A DNA stretch of 64,000 bases, taken from assembly GCA_963853835.1 (NCBI GenBank), contig OY970822.1, forward strand, positions 17,919,501-17,983,500. Direction: 5' to 3'. Each line of letters begins with the position of its first letter. Position 1 is the stretch's first letter. The translations under genes and the position numbers were made by a program. This stretch comes from Calendula officinalis (taxonomy: Eukaryota; Streptophyta; Magnoliopsida; Asterales; Asteraceae). Below the pieces are notes generated by a model. That model ran no database searches. It saw nothing but the letters and a program-made list of their open reading frames with translations, and had not been told where the DNA came from. Shown piece after piece: positions 11,415-23,702 of the stretch.

Positions 11415-13121
11415 TCAGAGGCCATGATATTGACCAAACTTTTGTGGTGGGTTACTGACTTCAGTTGTGTAGGTGGGAGTTCTTCGTCGTTCTCGTACCC
11501 CCAGATGAACCTCAAAATGTCTAATCACTGTGCGCCATTTTAATCTGTCATCAATGGCAGTGATGAGTTTGTCGATGTTGCTTCGTAGTGAGGTGTTCTC
11601 TAGGTTGCTGGGAAGCCTGTTCAAGTGTCTTCCCTTTTTCTCCAACTTTTTCTTGAGGAGTTTTAATGTACCGTCACAGAACTTGGCAATGTCTGAAACA
11701 CGTAAGAAAAGTCTTTCCTTAAAGAGGTTCGTGTACGTCATTCCCAAGTTAGGTTCACCCAGAATAACTGTTCGCCGAGATTGAATTTCAGAGGGAAGGG
11801 ATCTATATGGTGCTTCCAGGTGAACCTTTTCTGTGCACTCTCAAAGGCCATTTGTACATCTTCCATCCGAGCAGCAAGAGATTTAACAAGCATGAAGCGC
11901 TTCAGAGCAGCGTGAGCGAAATTTCTCGCATGATTTTTCACTGGATATGGCGTGTCTGGAAGAATTCGTACTTTGTTGTATAGACATTATATATCTCGAG
12001 GTTCGAGGATATAGAAGTCTACTTCATCAATTTTGTACACTTGATCGTCTGTTCGTCGAATCTTGTAAATGGTGCACCAGTAATAGCCGGAGAAGTGGTT
12101 GGTCGTTATGTCCAGAAGCTGAGTGATCGGTAAATTGTTTTAGCGATTTGTTTTGCCGCGTAGGTAATGCATCGTGAGATAGTACATTCGCTTTTCCTGT
12201 GGCGGCAGAAACACCTCTTTATATAGATCTTGATAAATTTTAGGCAGCTCTTTTCCTGGAAGATAGCAGAGAAGCGGTCTTCATGAAATGGTAGTTTAAT
12301 TTGTTGGAATAGAAACTTTTTGAAGATTTTTAAACGACGTTTATTAGCTCTATCCGTCGCCCTCTTCTCACTATCTGTTAAGACCGGTACATCATGTTGT
12401 GGAGAAGCAGTTGGTGGTTCCGGTTGCTTATTTCTTGCGGCAACCAGTGAGTCGTAGTTGTAGAAGAATCTGTGATATTTTTCTCGGGTGAAAGGGAATC
12501 TTTCTACCTCCACGCGTTCCTCCTCCCTTGGTTTGTCGCTGTCAAAGTTGTCATTTGGTGGAGAGTTGGCATTTTGAGGTGGTTCGGTAAAAGCCTCCTT
12601 CACAATATTATCTTCATCTGAATCACTTTGTAGACCAGTCACTGTATCCGCCTCTTTTCTTAGAACCCGGTGAACTTTGCCCGTGCGATTATGCTCAACC
12701 TCAGCATTGATAGATTGAAGATGACTCATTGATTTTATTTTTTCTTCTTCAGTCATCTCTTCTGGAACAAGTTTGTTTTGTAGCAAGATGTCTTCACTTT
12801 CATCTACGCGCCACTTGTTGAGTGGTTCAACGTTCAACACCTGTGAATAGTCAAACTCAACAATTGCCCAGTCATCAATATAATCGTCGTCTTGAAGGCC
12901 TCATCCATGTCCTTGATAAGAGGAGCTGGGGTGGTGTTGTGATTGACTACCTCCTGCTTGATATTGAGAACTGGATCCTCCTTGTTCCAGTCTCCTTCTT
13001 TGTCCCCCTCCCTGAGGATCATCCTCAGGGTCTTCCGGCCTTCTGTAAATGGGGTTCCTTGAGAGCAGGGCTCGAGCAGTTCTTCCATGCGATAGTTGAA
13101 CATCACTTTAATTTCTTCCAT
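11415..13121 (-). pseudogene. C-terminal remains of the Copia extra ORF (ORF3)
   Basis: Overlapping minus-strand frames at 13121-12834, 12840-12106, 11941-11738 and 11747-11415 follow one another with small frame changes, as expected for one long reading frame broken by indels. The 12840-12106 piece has acidic and Lys/Arg-rich stretches (DSDEDN, EEERVEVERFPFTREKYHRFF, RANKRRLKIFKKFLFQ). The 11747-11415 piece is basic and helical. I recognise no domain. Position just 3' of pol and before the polypurine tract makes this the downstream part of the element's third ORF. Function is unknown. Confidence 0.5.
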
Positions 13122-13148
13122 GGTAAATGGACGAGATGCTCGCAGGAG

Positions 13149-13808
13149 CTACTCTCTGGTTTTTGGACCATATGCCGGAGGAATAGATTCCAATCTACTT
13201 TCAATGTTTGCCAACCTTGTGTTAACGGTTTCTAGTGCTGAAGCGAAATGCGGTATGAGCTGTAGATCTGGAGTTGGCATTGCAGTTGTGGTGGTGGTGG
13301 TAGCCTCTGATAATGTAGTTTGATGAGGGAGGGTCATAACAATTGTTGTCGGTGGAGTTATAACGACCCTCGAGGCAATACTAGTTGTGATGGAGAATGG
13401 TGGAAGTGAGGTGACTGTTGGTGGTATGGTGGTTGTGGTAGTGGGAATGATGGATGTGAGTGGTGGTATGGTGGTTGTGGTAGTGGGAATGGTGGATGTG
13501 AGTGGTGGTATGGTGCTTGTGGTAGTGGGAATGGTGGATGTGAGTTGTGGTACGGTGGTTGTGGTAGTGGGAATGGTGGATGTGAGTGGTGGAACTGTGG
13601 TTGTGGTAGTTGGAATGACGGATGTGATTGGTGGTATGGTAGTTGTGGAAGTGAAGGAAGAATGAGATACGGATGAGGGTGGTGGTTGGGTGTGTAGTGG
13701 AAAAGGATAAGAGAAAATAGGATCATCGAATGGATTTGGAGATCTTTGTGGTGGTGGTGGTGAAGGTGGACCTGATGGTGCTGTTGGTGAATCTGGTCGA
13801 TCAGACAC
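13149..13808 (-). pseudogene. Thr/Pro-rich repeat segment of the Copia ORF3
   Basis: The open frame encodes a Pro-rich start (SPPPPQRSPNPFDDP), then about six copies of a 14-residue repeat, consensus PPLTSTIPTTTTTV, then a region with ALETVNTRLANIESRLESI that looks like a short coiled coil. The DNA unit is 42 bp and in frame. Such Thr/Pro arrays resemble heavily O-glycosylated or extended stalk sequences; that is analogy only. The frame is offset by a small indel from the preceding segment (stop at 13849-13851). The opposite strand of this array is open too, but only because the repeat lacks stops. Confidence 0.6.
13420..13650. repeat. 42-bp coding minisatellite (about 6 copies)
   Basis: GGTGGTATGGTGGTTGTGGT-type units of 42 bp are repeated about six times with small differences. 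They encode the 14-residue Thr/Pro repeat on the minus strand. The unit length is a multiple of three, so copy number can change without breaking the frame. Confidence 0.9.
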
Positions 13809-14983
13809 GGTGGCAGCGGAATCTTCTGATGAGGAAGGAGAGGAAGGTTCAGCTGTTTATGTGGTTGATCTTATAACGGGTCGGGTTGGTGGAGTTGCCA
13901 GCCGTTGAGATGATGTAGTAGCTGCGACCGACTTCCGGAGGCACCACTGGGTGATATGCGAAGTCTTTTTGCACGTCGGTGAGCCGGTGGTGGTCGTGGT
14001 GCAGCTGCTCGACGTCGAGGTTGCTGTTGATGAGGTGGTGGTTATTGTTGAGCAGGTGGTGGTGGTTGTTATGGAGCAGGTGGTGGTTGTTGTTGAGCAG
14101 CTTGTTGATCTGGTTGCAGTTGTTCATCCTCTGGTCTCCATTCAGGATAATGAGCATCCCGGTATTTCTGATGACATCAAGATTGATGTCACCAATTTGA
14201 AGCAGTGGGAGAGGGACCGATGCTGCATCAACAGCAAGTGTACCACTATCATTTCTAAGGAACGAAACACTAGCTGGTCTGAATCGATTTGCAACATCCC
14301 TGATGTGAATGGTTGGGAAGCGGTGCATAAAATTTTCAATTAGAATGGACCAGAACCTCGGGTATATCAGATATTTTGGATCCTTTTCTTTGGCTATCTT
14401 GAATTCTTCCCACAGATAGGCAGCATAGTCATAGTGTCTGTTGTAGTAGAGGGCGTGATAGGCGTGATGGACATTTATAGAGGCCCTGTCATGACCAGAT
14501 GACTTTCCTGTCAGAAATCTGTTGAAAATAGTGAAGACGTGGGACCAACTCCTTGCCATATGTTTCTTTTTTAAGTTTCGGCGTTCGATAGTATCCCGAG
14601 GAAGGGCAAGACCAAGATCATGTATTCCTTCGTACACTTCCTTGAATGGTAGTTGAGGTTCATGTGTAGTGAAAGGTGGTCGTGAATCACCACGAGGTAG
14701 CCTAAAGATGTCATATAGATCATCTTTAGTGAATTTTATTGGTTGTTCGTCAATCATAGTTTCAAATTGATGTGGGTCGGTTGATGTCACCAGGATGAGG
14801 TTGCTGAGGAATTGTTGAACATATATCGTTGGAACCTATGGCCTAGCATTTATCATGTAGATTATCGGGTGTCGTTGAATAACGTGGGATAACACCGGAT
14901 AATCTATGTTGAAGGTGACCTCTTCCTCCAAGGCCCAGTAGGAGTTGTTTTCTGTCAGTGGCTTGATCCTGTAAAGGGGAACC

Positions 14984-17900
14984 TGTGACAACCCTCCGAA
15001 ACGGGTCGTTTTACCTGATACTTATTTGACATGCACCATTTGTAAAACAACTTTTATATAAAACAAGAAATTTAGTTGGAGTTATAAGCCTAGCATGAAC
15101 CACATTTTGTGATTAAAGTCTATACATTTAATAAGCACGAGATATATATAAAACTTAGTATATTCATTAAGTTTAGCGATCACTCGGTAGAATCGAAAAT
15201 TTAGCTAGTTAGTGACTCATAAACGTGAATTATAGTTGTTACAATTAAGACTATAAATATATAATATTTTCACAATGCAATACACCCCAACCCGAATCAA
15301 TATATATATACGAAGGATCGTGAACGGCTAGTTGAATTAAAATTAATAAACAACAAACTTAATAAGTTTTCTAACCGTTCTCATGGATTCCTTTTGTGTT
15401 CATCGGATATGTAACTGAACAAGTATTTGAATAAATAATCAAAATGAAACACATTAAATGATAAAAAGGTTAGTATGACATTTGATTCACCCATACTCTT
15501 TTACTTGTGAAATTGTGTTAGTAATATGATATCTTAATACCATCATTTCGAAAGGGGTGTCGGATTTGGTGTGTGACATTTTGCTTTGTACATATGTACA
15601 CTCAATATACAATTCCAACTAATTAAATCACTTTTGTCCTCTCTCTTGTTGAAATCTCGACTGCCATCCATCATCCACCCCATCTACCTTTTTCTTTCTC
15701 TCATTTCATTCAGTATGGCATGGCAATAGTCAAGTGAAGAAACAAAGTACACAAACACCATACATTAATATATCATCCTTAAAATTTAACATATAAAATA
15801 AATGAATACTAAATTCTCAAACAAGAAAGTCAACTTGTTCATCCATACCTTTTTACTTGTTCCCTGACAACACCAAACCACCCCTCCTACTCCTTGCTTT
15901 CGGCATACATCACCATTTCCCTTCTTTTCACCCTTTGGGACTTTAAAATTATAATGATCTCTTTTGCCCAACATGCCTCAAGAAAGGTAAAAGACCAACA
16001 CTTTAACATAACAAGGTCACTTTTCCTCCCTCTCCCAATCACACGAAAATCACCAAAGCAAAACTCAACCCTATTCTCTTGTGTTATGGTAAAACTTTAT
16101 ACTCTTTAATTCTTTCTTCTTTTTCCATTTCTAAGCAAAGATCCATAAGATCCCTTGTTCATAATTCCTTACTAGTAGGATTCAAAGGATTTAGAAGAAG
16201 AAACCTTCTAAAATCCTCTCACAAAACTCAAATTCCGGATTTGAATATTCAACCCACAAATCCAACTTCAAACATCCATAACTTTCTCATTTTAACTTCA
16301 AATTGAGTGGTTCAAGTTGCCAAATCACCATAGTAACTTCCTGTACAACATTTCACCATAAAAACATCCACTTGAACCTTTGTAGACTGTTGGAATTCGA
16401 GATTAAGGGGCTGGCCATTCCTATTTTAAACATCTTTCAAGTAGTTCACTAAGAAGATCCATCCTCCTTGGTGCCTTGGAAAAGAAGGAGAACACACCAA
16501 ATTCTCAAAAGATCCATACCAAAAAGTCTTGTGAGAATACAACTCTTTCCTTATTCTAATCTTTAAATCTATATGTTTTATGCTAGTAAGGTTCACTCAA
16601 AAGAAAACATCTTTAAAATGTGTTAAACACTAGATTCACAACACTTTTTCAAGTTAAAACCTTGTTAAACCACCACTACAAACCGAAAAATAGCTTGTGT
16701 TTATGCTTGTTGGGTTACTCATGATGATTATCTACCGAAAGTATACATATAATTAACCTACAATTTCTTACATGAAAAGAAACCTTGTTAAAATTGTTCG
16801 TACAAGCGGAAGAAACTATTATAACCATTGCAAAACTTACATTTAAGTTAATATACGGTTAATATATGATCTAATAGTGAAGTGTAGTTCTTAAATGAAA
16901 TGTTGAGATGTTTTAAGACTAAAAGAAAAATGTGAATCAAACACCGACCCAAACACTCATCGCGAGTTGTTGTACGATCTGTATTAGGTGCACTCAAGAA
17001 TTATGTTGGGAAGCAGGTGTAATTATATGATAATTACATAGGTGTGAAAGATTTAAATAAGTCAAACTAGTAAACCCCTTTCACACTGACACGAACTCAT
17101 ATTTACATATATGTGAACATATAATAGATTTTATATTCAAATATAGATTTTATATATGTTATTTGTACTAATAATAGTATAAGTGAAATTAGTTATAAAA
17201 TACTAAGTATTGATAAATAAATTAGTATTTATAAATTCCATAATAAGTACATCGCGCCTAGCGACATTTAAAAACGTCAATTGAGTGAACCACTTGCATA
17301 GATGCGCTTGTGAAGCATCTACTTACTGTTTAACCTCACACCTATAGGTAGCTGAGGCGTTGTTTGAGCATATCATTCATATCATTTTGTTGATTAGCAT
17401 TTTGGACGCATCAAGTGAGTTCACAGCCCCACTTTTACTATTTTTATATCGTTTTACAACTTTGGGGTGAAAAACATAACAACTTCATGTTTACATTATT
17501 TATCACATCGTATTTAACAAATCTTATTGTGACTGTAAGTTCACAACCCCTCTTTTACTACGTTTTAACTATTTTAATTACTATTGGGGTGAAAAACATA
17601 TAAACTATTATTGTTTTCGATTATTTGTGATGAAACTATTTTTGGAAACTTGACAACGAATCCTTATCTTGGACTAGGTTTAGATGTAGTGCATGGAAGT
17701 GCGTATATGCTTACATACATAATCATTAGCTAGTTGTGACTAGGCCCTGGATACGCAGATAGTACTATTGGCTGAGACTTACCCTCCCCCGTATTTGGTT
17801 GGTCGCGCTAACTAACGATGTTTATCGAACCCGTGGAGTGTATATCCAGAAAGTGAAATACGTTTGAAAGTTGTTGTTTTGGTTATGGGCTTAGGGTCGA

Positions 17901-18682
17901 GATTTTAACTCAAAAGGGTATAGCTAACCTTTTGGGGGATCACCGTCACATGTTTCTTCTTGTGATTTTATCGTGCCCCTTTTCTCGGAGCATGTCATTT
18001 TAACGTTTATATCATCACACTATTTTTGCCAACGATGGCATACGAAAACGATTACTGCTTTTGAGCAGGCTATTTTTAACGTTTATATCATCACACTATT
18101 TTTGCCAACGATGGCATACGAAAACGATTACTGCTTTTGAGCAGACTATTTTTAACGTTTATATCATCACACTATTTTTTCCAACGATGGCATACGAAAA
18201 CGATTACTGCTTTTGAGCAGACTATTTTTAACGTTTATATCATCACACTATTTTTGCCAACAATGACATGCGAAAACTATTATGTTTTTACTACTGCTTT
18301 TGGAGCATACTATTTTTAACATTTTTTATCATCACTCTATTTTTGCCATGACTGGCATACGAAAACTGTGGAACAAATTGAACTTATTATAAAACCTGTG
18401 AATTCACTCAACAATTTTGTTGATACTTTTACTTATGTTTTTCAGGTATCTAAGCTAAGCACTGAGTCACATGCATTGGAGTCAAGCTTTCGTTTTGTAA
18501 AGATGTCACCTCTAAATTTTAGTTAAAAAAAATTATGTTTTGGTTCAACTACTTTGTTTACTTTAAATTTTGGTGACATTATTTTTATCATACATTTATT
18601 GTTGACGATAATCATATGCTATGTTTACCCATGATAGTCGCACGCCCGTTCTTCCGCAAACCACTTTCGGCGGGGTGTGACA
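14984..18682. mobile_element. Solo-LTR-like insertion (3.7 kb) in ORF3
   Basis: The element starts TGTGACAACCC and ends GGGGTGTGACA, TG...CA ends that are also partly inverted-complementary. It is flanked by the 5-bp duplication GAACC (14979-14983 and 18683-18687). It has no recognisable coding region. Inside are two related segments (about 17418-17490 and 17537-17605: AGTTCACA, CCCC, TTTTACTA, TTGGGGTGAAAAACATA) and a 76-bp tandem array (18001-18380). Size, ends and TSD fit a solo LTR of a large retrotransposon, perhaps a Tekay-type chromovirus judging by LTR style (weak). Orientation cannot be fixed. Confidence 0.7.
18001..18380. repeat. 76-bp tandem array
   Basis: Starts at 18001, 18077, 18153 and 18229 are exactly 76 bp apart (TAACGTTTATATCATCACAC...). 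A fifth, diverged copy with a 12-bp expansion starts near 18317. Each unit contains ATACGAAAACGATTACTGC. The array lies near the right end of the LTR-like insertion. Confidence 0.92.
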
Positions 18683-18719
18683 GAACCAGAGTGTTCTCGT
18701 CTAGGATTTGTTCTGCGGC

Positions 18720-18930
18720 CATCTGAGAATTATACAATAAAAACAAGATGGCACAAACAACAACCAATGTAAGTACATAGTGTTTAGAAAAATATTACGA
18801 TGGTAATTCACTGATCGAGACGACACACTGCTAAGTAATTGTTAATAATATATAGATATGTAAATATAAGAATAATATAAAATTCTTACTTTTATTAAAA
18901 ATATTAATAAATAAAATTTATAAATTATAA
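18720..18930 (-). promoter_or_regulatory. ORF3 leader with candidate intron
   Basis: On the minus strand a consensus donor (AAAAG|GTAAGAA-like, G at 18889) and an acceptor (TATAATTCTCAG, ending 18723) delimit a candidate 167-bp intron ending one base before the ATG of ORF3. The sequence between is AT-rich, like plant introns. RNA evidence is absent, so this is inference. Confidence 0.4.
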
Positions 18931-21900
18931 TCTTCACCTATATATGGAGGTAAACCCGATTGGATTTCGACACCTCATCACTTTGCACGATGCTGATTGG
19001 TCCTTTAATCCAGGTGTAATTCCATGATTGGCCATTCGGTTTTGCTCACAAATCCTACAAATCGCATATTGAAAGCATGGCAGTTATTCGGTATCCGGAA
19101 TTCACGTGAGAAAAAATCTCATGGCTTTGACTATACAGCCTGTTTCATCAATCAAAGAGATAATTTCGAAATTAAATCTTCACGTGAATTAACATAAATG
19201 CCTCCAAAACCGGTACATAAAGAAGATTTCCTATTTTAATTATGGTATGTTTTGAATTAACAAAATCAAGTATCGTTTTCAAATAATTCACAGATTTTAT
19301 TTCCACATCATTCACAATTATAATTCGGAAAATTTAATAGCATTACCTAATCTATTCCAATTTTTTCGATTTACTTAAACTAACCATCCACCCCGTTATA
19401 TACCGGAATTCACGTTATAATAATAAAGACTTACAACTCTTCGCAGCACCAGCGTCACGAAGCTCTGCCCAACCATAAAAGTAGTTAATATTTAACCACT
19501 TTCAAAATATTCATATTTTTTCAGTCATTTGTTAAATATTATAAAATAACTAGCCTGTTTATATCACAAACATTTTTGAATATTTGTTTAATATTTCTTT
19601 TTTTATAGTTAACCACTTCCTTTCTGAATGTGGTATTCCAATTTAATATCCTCCAAAACCATAGCCAAAACCGTGTACAAATTGCAATTAAAGCCGTTTC
19701 AATTAAAAAGTTTTACCATACATAAAAAAATAATACAGAGATATATAGAACTTGGAAGAAATATTGTTGAATTTTTTGTCAAGCTTATATAGTGTTAAAT
19801 CACGTCCTAAATAAATCATAACTAATCCACGCCCTAAATAAATCATTACTAATTCATTTTTTCATGCACTAATCTGCATTTGGAATATGTATTTGCCTTC
19901 CAATTAAATCATAACTGTAAATATGGAATTTGCATTTTGTCACAGCTAATTCACGCCCTAAATAAAATGAAAAAATTTAGTTTACTTTTTTTAAAGATTG
20001 ATTCCGGAAATAGATTTTTAAAAAAATATCTTACTTCCCTAAAATCATGGAAACAAATTACTTACCTCTATCAAATTCTTCATTATATAAACTCGGTATT
20101 CCCTATTTGAAGTTCAACGAAAATTTGTTTGGCCAATAGCTTATTTTCAATTTGCAATGATCAACGAAATTGCAGCCCTATAGCTTCTTCGATCTACGTA
20201 AATTTGGTGTGCTGCAACAAATTCTTCCTGTGCAACTAGCTTCTTCGATCTACAAATAATTCAAGATAAGTTTTCTATGAGATTAATCATATTTTCTAAA
20301 ACTGAAATATGGCAGATACTTTATCATAATGGGATCACATGTCCTAACTTTTTAATTACAATTTGTCTTTCAAAAACGCTTAGGAAATAACTGGTGAGGT
20401 GCTACGGTTCAAACAGATTGCATGATAGTGGAAGATTATTAATTGAGTGATTCTGCAACATATTCTACCAGGTATGTTTCACTCTTATCCATTAAATATT
20501 CAAATTATGTGATAAACTGAGATGATTTTACTGGTATTATATTGTGATGAATTATGTTATTTTTTACACACTAAAAAATAAAACTGCTGCGTATATGAAT
20601 TGTGATAAATCTGACAACTAAATATATTTTAATATTGTAATATTTCTGGAATTCTTTTAGAAAAAATAGTTAAAAAAGAGTAATTAGTATAGATGAGGTA
20701 TAAATTTCGAAACCAGATTGCTTTTATTTTTTAACTGAAATTTAATATTGTTTTAACTATTGTGAATTTGATAGACTTAAAATATTAACTGTTTTGTCTA
20801 AAGTTTTAATAATTTTTTTTAGCTGAACTTGACAATTTAATGTTTCTTTAATATTGTAGTTAGTATTAAAAATAAATTGTTTTGAATAATTGTCAAGAAA
20901 TAGTTTCCTGCATATTAAATACCCCGTAATTTTAAACGGTTTTAAAACTTTTGTACATAGGAGAAGATTTAGTACCTTCATAGCAAATGAGTTACCAAAC
21001 AGTCATGAAAATAGTTCATTATGCAACTACAAAATGAGTACCACAACTCAGTTTTTAGTAAACCTTTAATTCATCTTCTATATCCCCACTCGGTTTAGCC
21101 CCTCACAACATCAACATCAGTTCATCCTCAGTCAAATAATATGTGAAAAAAAATTTCAGAAATTAGTCTACGGTATGAAGGATATAATTGTTGAAACAGA
21201 TAACACCTACTTACATTGAGACCAACTAAATTCAGCCTTCCAATTAAGAAATAGGATACCACTAATCGATCAGGATATAAGCACAATGAAAGAAATGTTA
21301 CCGGAAAGACCTAGATTTAATTAATAATCAATAAACATGAATTTTAGGAAAATAAAACTCATCACAGTACCTCATTGTGATAATTCGGCCGTTCTGTTGA
21401 CTTCCTATACGGAGGTATCTTTATCCATTTCGATTGGAGCATGAAGCCATTAATTGTTGATCTGAAATTTTCCCGTTTCCATTTCCGATTTGGAAATTTC
21501 CGTGGTCAGATAGACACAAAATCGCCCATTCGGTTTTGATTATTGAGAATAATATAGCCCTAATGCGGAATTACTTTAGCATTCTCTGCTTGGAATGTAC
21601 ATCGGCATCTACCCGATGAAATTGAATCACCGAAAGAAATCCCTAAGTCGGCGAACATTTGGGTATATTTTCAGATCTCAATCGGATATCCTGCGTTTCC
21701 TAAATCGAAGAATTGATAAACAGGCTATAAAACAGATACAAGTTTAAAAGCCCAAAACACTCTTTTAATCTGGAAATGAATAGATCCGATTAAATTGGGC
21801 TCTCTTCCATGTATTTCCTTAGCCCAAAATTTTGGGCTTAAACATAGAAGCTGTTTTTAACAGCCCAAATCTGGAAATGCAATCGGGCGGGTTTTTTGGT

Positions 21901-22170
21901 AATTGATCTCCTTTTTTTTAACAGTCTTATAGATAATTACCGCTTCATTGTTTTTTCATAATTGTATAAATTTTTATAAAACTTTGTAAAAATCGACTGT
22001 AACTTTTTTTGGTTACATAACACATGTATCCGATCCTTTTTTAGTTTTAATTAAAATTCATTTTGATGGTGCTGAAAATTTTATTACATAATGGTTGTAT
22101 AATTCTTTACCAATGTTTTGATCGTACTTATATGATTTTTCTATGATATTTGCAGATATTATACTTAAAG
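18931..22170. other. Helitron 5' half, non-coding
   Basis: No gene is supported. The stretch is very AT-rich, with short direct repeats of CACG(C/T)CCTAAATAAAT (about 19800-19970) and CTTCTTCGATCTAC (20184 and 20240). Fragments captured from host genes are common in this part of Helitrons, but I recognise none. Confidence 0.4.
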
Positions 22171-22174
22171 TTCC

Positions 22175-23575
22175 TATGGAAAAAACTAATCCCATTATTG
22201 ATCAGAATATTGCGAAAGGGAATACAAAAAAAGGAGGTAAAAGAAAAATCACGGTACAAAACAATGAAAATCAGCCAGAAAACAGTTAAGCATCGTATTT
22301 GAATCTCAATTACATGGTTATCTCTCTTCGTCCAACACACCATCTGAAGATATCACTAATAGACTGCCTGAAAACACTTTTATAAATTGTACGCATTATA
22401 TTTAATTAATCCTTAACATATATTAAATTATTTTTTTATGGAGCCGATACCGAATTAAAGAATTTAACCAAATTTAACTTCTTTTCTACTATAAGCTTTG
22501 CCAAAGGACTTTCCAAATGTGGTTAGGAAACCTGGAAGACCTATCGGAAGAAAACCACTTATGCCGAGTAATGAAAGTATGTAATGTTCTTTATCTACAA
22601 TAACTTAGATGTCGAGTATTGTAGTTTTTTACAACAGCAGAAAAATATACATATTCACATTTTTACCCTTTTTTTTTATCTATAACAGATTTGGTAGATG
22701 ATATAACTAAACGGCGACGTGGAAGGCCGTCCAAGACTTCGATACAAGCCAACAACAAAGAATCAAAAGGTGCAACTAATTAAGTCATAGATTATTACAT
22801 TAAGTCTCAAAATATCAAAAAGTTTTTATAAAAAGGTGCAAATTAGTTAATAATTATTGTTGTTGTTGCATAGGTCAATCATTTATATCACCAATGCCGG
22901 CGATAGCTCCACGTATGAGTCAATTATCATGTAAGTAGATCCTGATTTCGAACTTTATAAATTGAATTTATTTTGCTTACAAAAAATATATGATTAATTT
23001 AATATTATGCTTATTTATTAATTATTAATAAACAATTGATGTAGGTCCACCGTTAAATATGTTTTATCGAAATACCGCTTCTATAAATGGAATCTTTGCA
23101 ACACCACCTACTACCAAAACACCATTTGTACCGTTTGCAACTTCTACAAATACAACACAACCCTCCTCATATCCCATTACTTCACAAAGTGAAATCAATA
23201 CAAACGGTATTTGTTTGTTTGTAAATGTTTACTAAATTTTAAATGGATATTTAATAAACCTCATATTTTACTCAGTCAGTGCAGTGTTCACCAAAAAGAC
23301 TTCAAGGTTCAACATCAATACACCCATAAATTTTAATTTATGTGAAAAAGGTTTGCAATTTCTACTATCAAATGACACCTAAAGCCCCTAGATTTTAAAT
23401 ATATGTGTATGATCTATGTACTTATTTTTTTTATGGCCCCTTATGATGTCTAATAGGAGATTCTTCAAATGCAAAGTTAAAAAGGATTAACAAAAAAGGA
23501 AAAACGATGCGTCCGAGGATCTCACGTGGTTTACACTTTACCGCCCCTCAACAGGAAAATTAACATGAGCTACCA
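22175..23575 (+). CDS. Probable upstream exons of the Helitron protein with AT-hook motifs
   Basis: Short open blocks separated by AT-rich intron-like DNA occur at about 22175-22290, 22500-22580, 22690-22770, 22874-22930, 23043-23215, 23278-23350 and 23459-23560. Two carry AT-hook-like cores: RKPGRPIGRKP (about 22521-22556) and KRRRGRPSK (about 22709-22735). AT-hooks bind the minor groove of AT-rich DNA. The blocks lead toward the Rep-helicase and may be its N-terminal exons or a separate small gene. Exon joints are not established, and some blocks may be degenerate. Confidence 0.45.
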
Positions 23576-23702
23576 CCACATGCATTTGTTGGAATTTCAA
23601 ACGGTACAAAAATTTTAAATTCAAAAATTCCGTTATTTTTTATATTTATACATTAATTTTCTATAAGGAGTTATATTTTTAAATTTAATTTTGTAGAATA
23701 AC

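Larger units (their letters stand above)
13849..18722 (-). pseudogene. N-terminal conserved part of the Copia ORF3, split by an LTR-like insertion
   Basis: On the minus strand an ATG at 18722-18720 opens a frame that runs 40 nt to 18683, is interrupted by the 14984-18682 insertion, and resumes at 14978. Skipping the insertion and one TSD copy gives 60 sense codons, then a TAG (14838-14836), then 328 more codons in the same frame to the stop at 13849. The conserved region (KDDLYDIFRLP, TGKSSGHDRASINVHHAYHAL, YLIYPRFWSILIENFMHR) resembles proteins often annotated 3' of Copia pol in Asteraceae genomes (recalled, not searched). It occupies the position of the env-like ORF of SIRE elements, but I see no signal peptide or clear membrane segment in the readable part, so I do not call it an envelope. 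Its role is unknown. Confidence 0.65.

Noticed and set aside
13387..14343. Val/Gly- and Leu/Trp-rich plus-strand open frames across the minisatellite and Gln/His-rich region
   Set aside because: They are the antisense of low-complexity coding repeats that happen to lack stops. The minus strand has the conserved ORF3 context.
18722..18930. Alternative Helitron 5' end at TCTGAG (18722)
   Set aside because: It also follows an A, but the 18722-18930 stretch has intron-like signals tied to ORF3 and so looks like Copia leader; 18931 is preferred, not proven.
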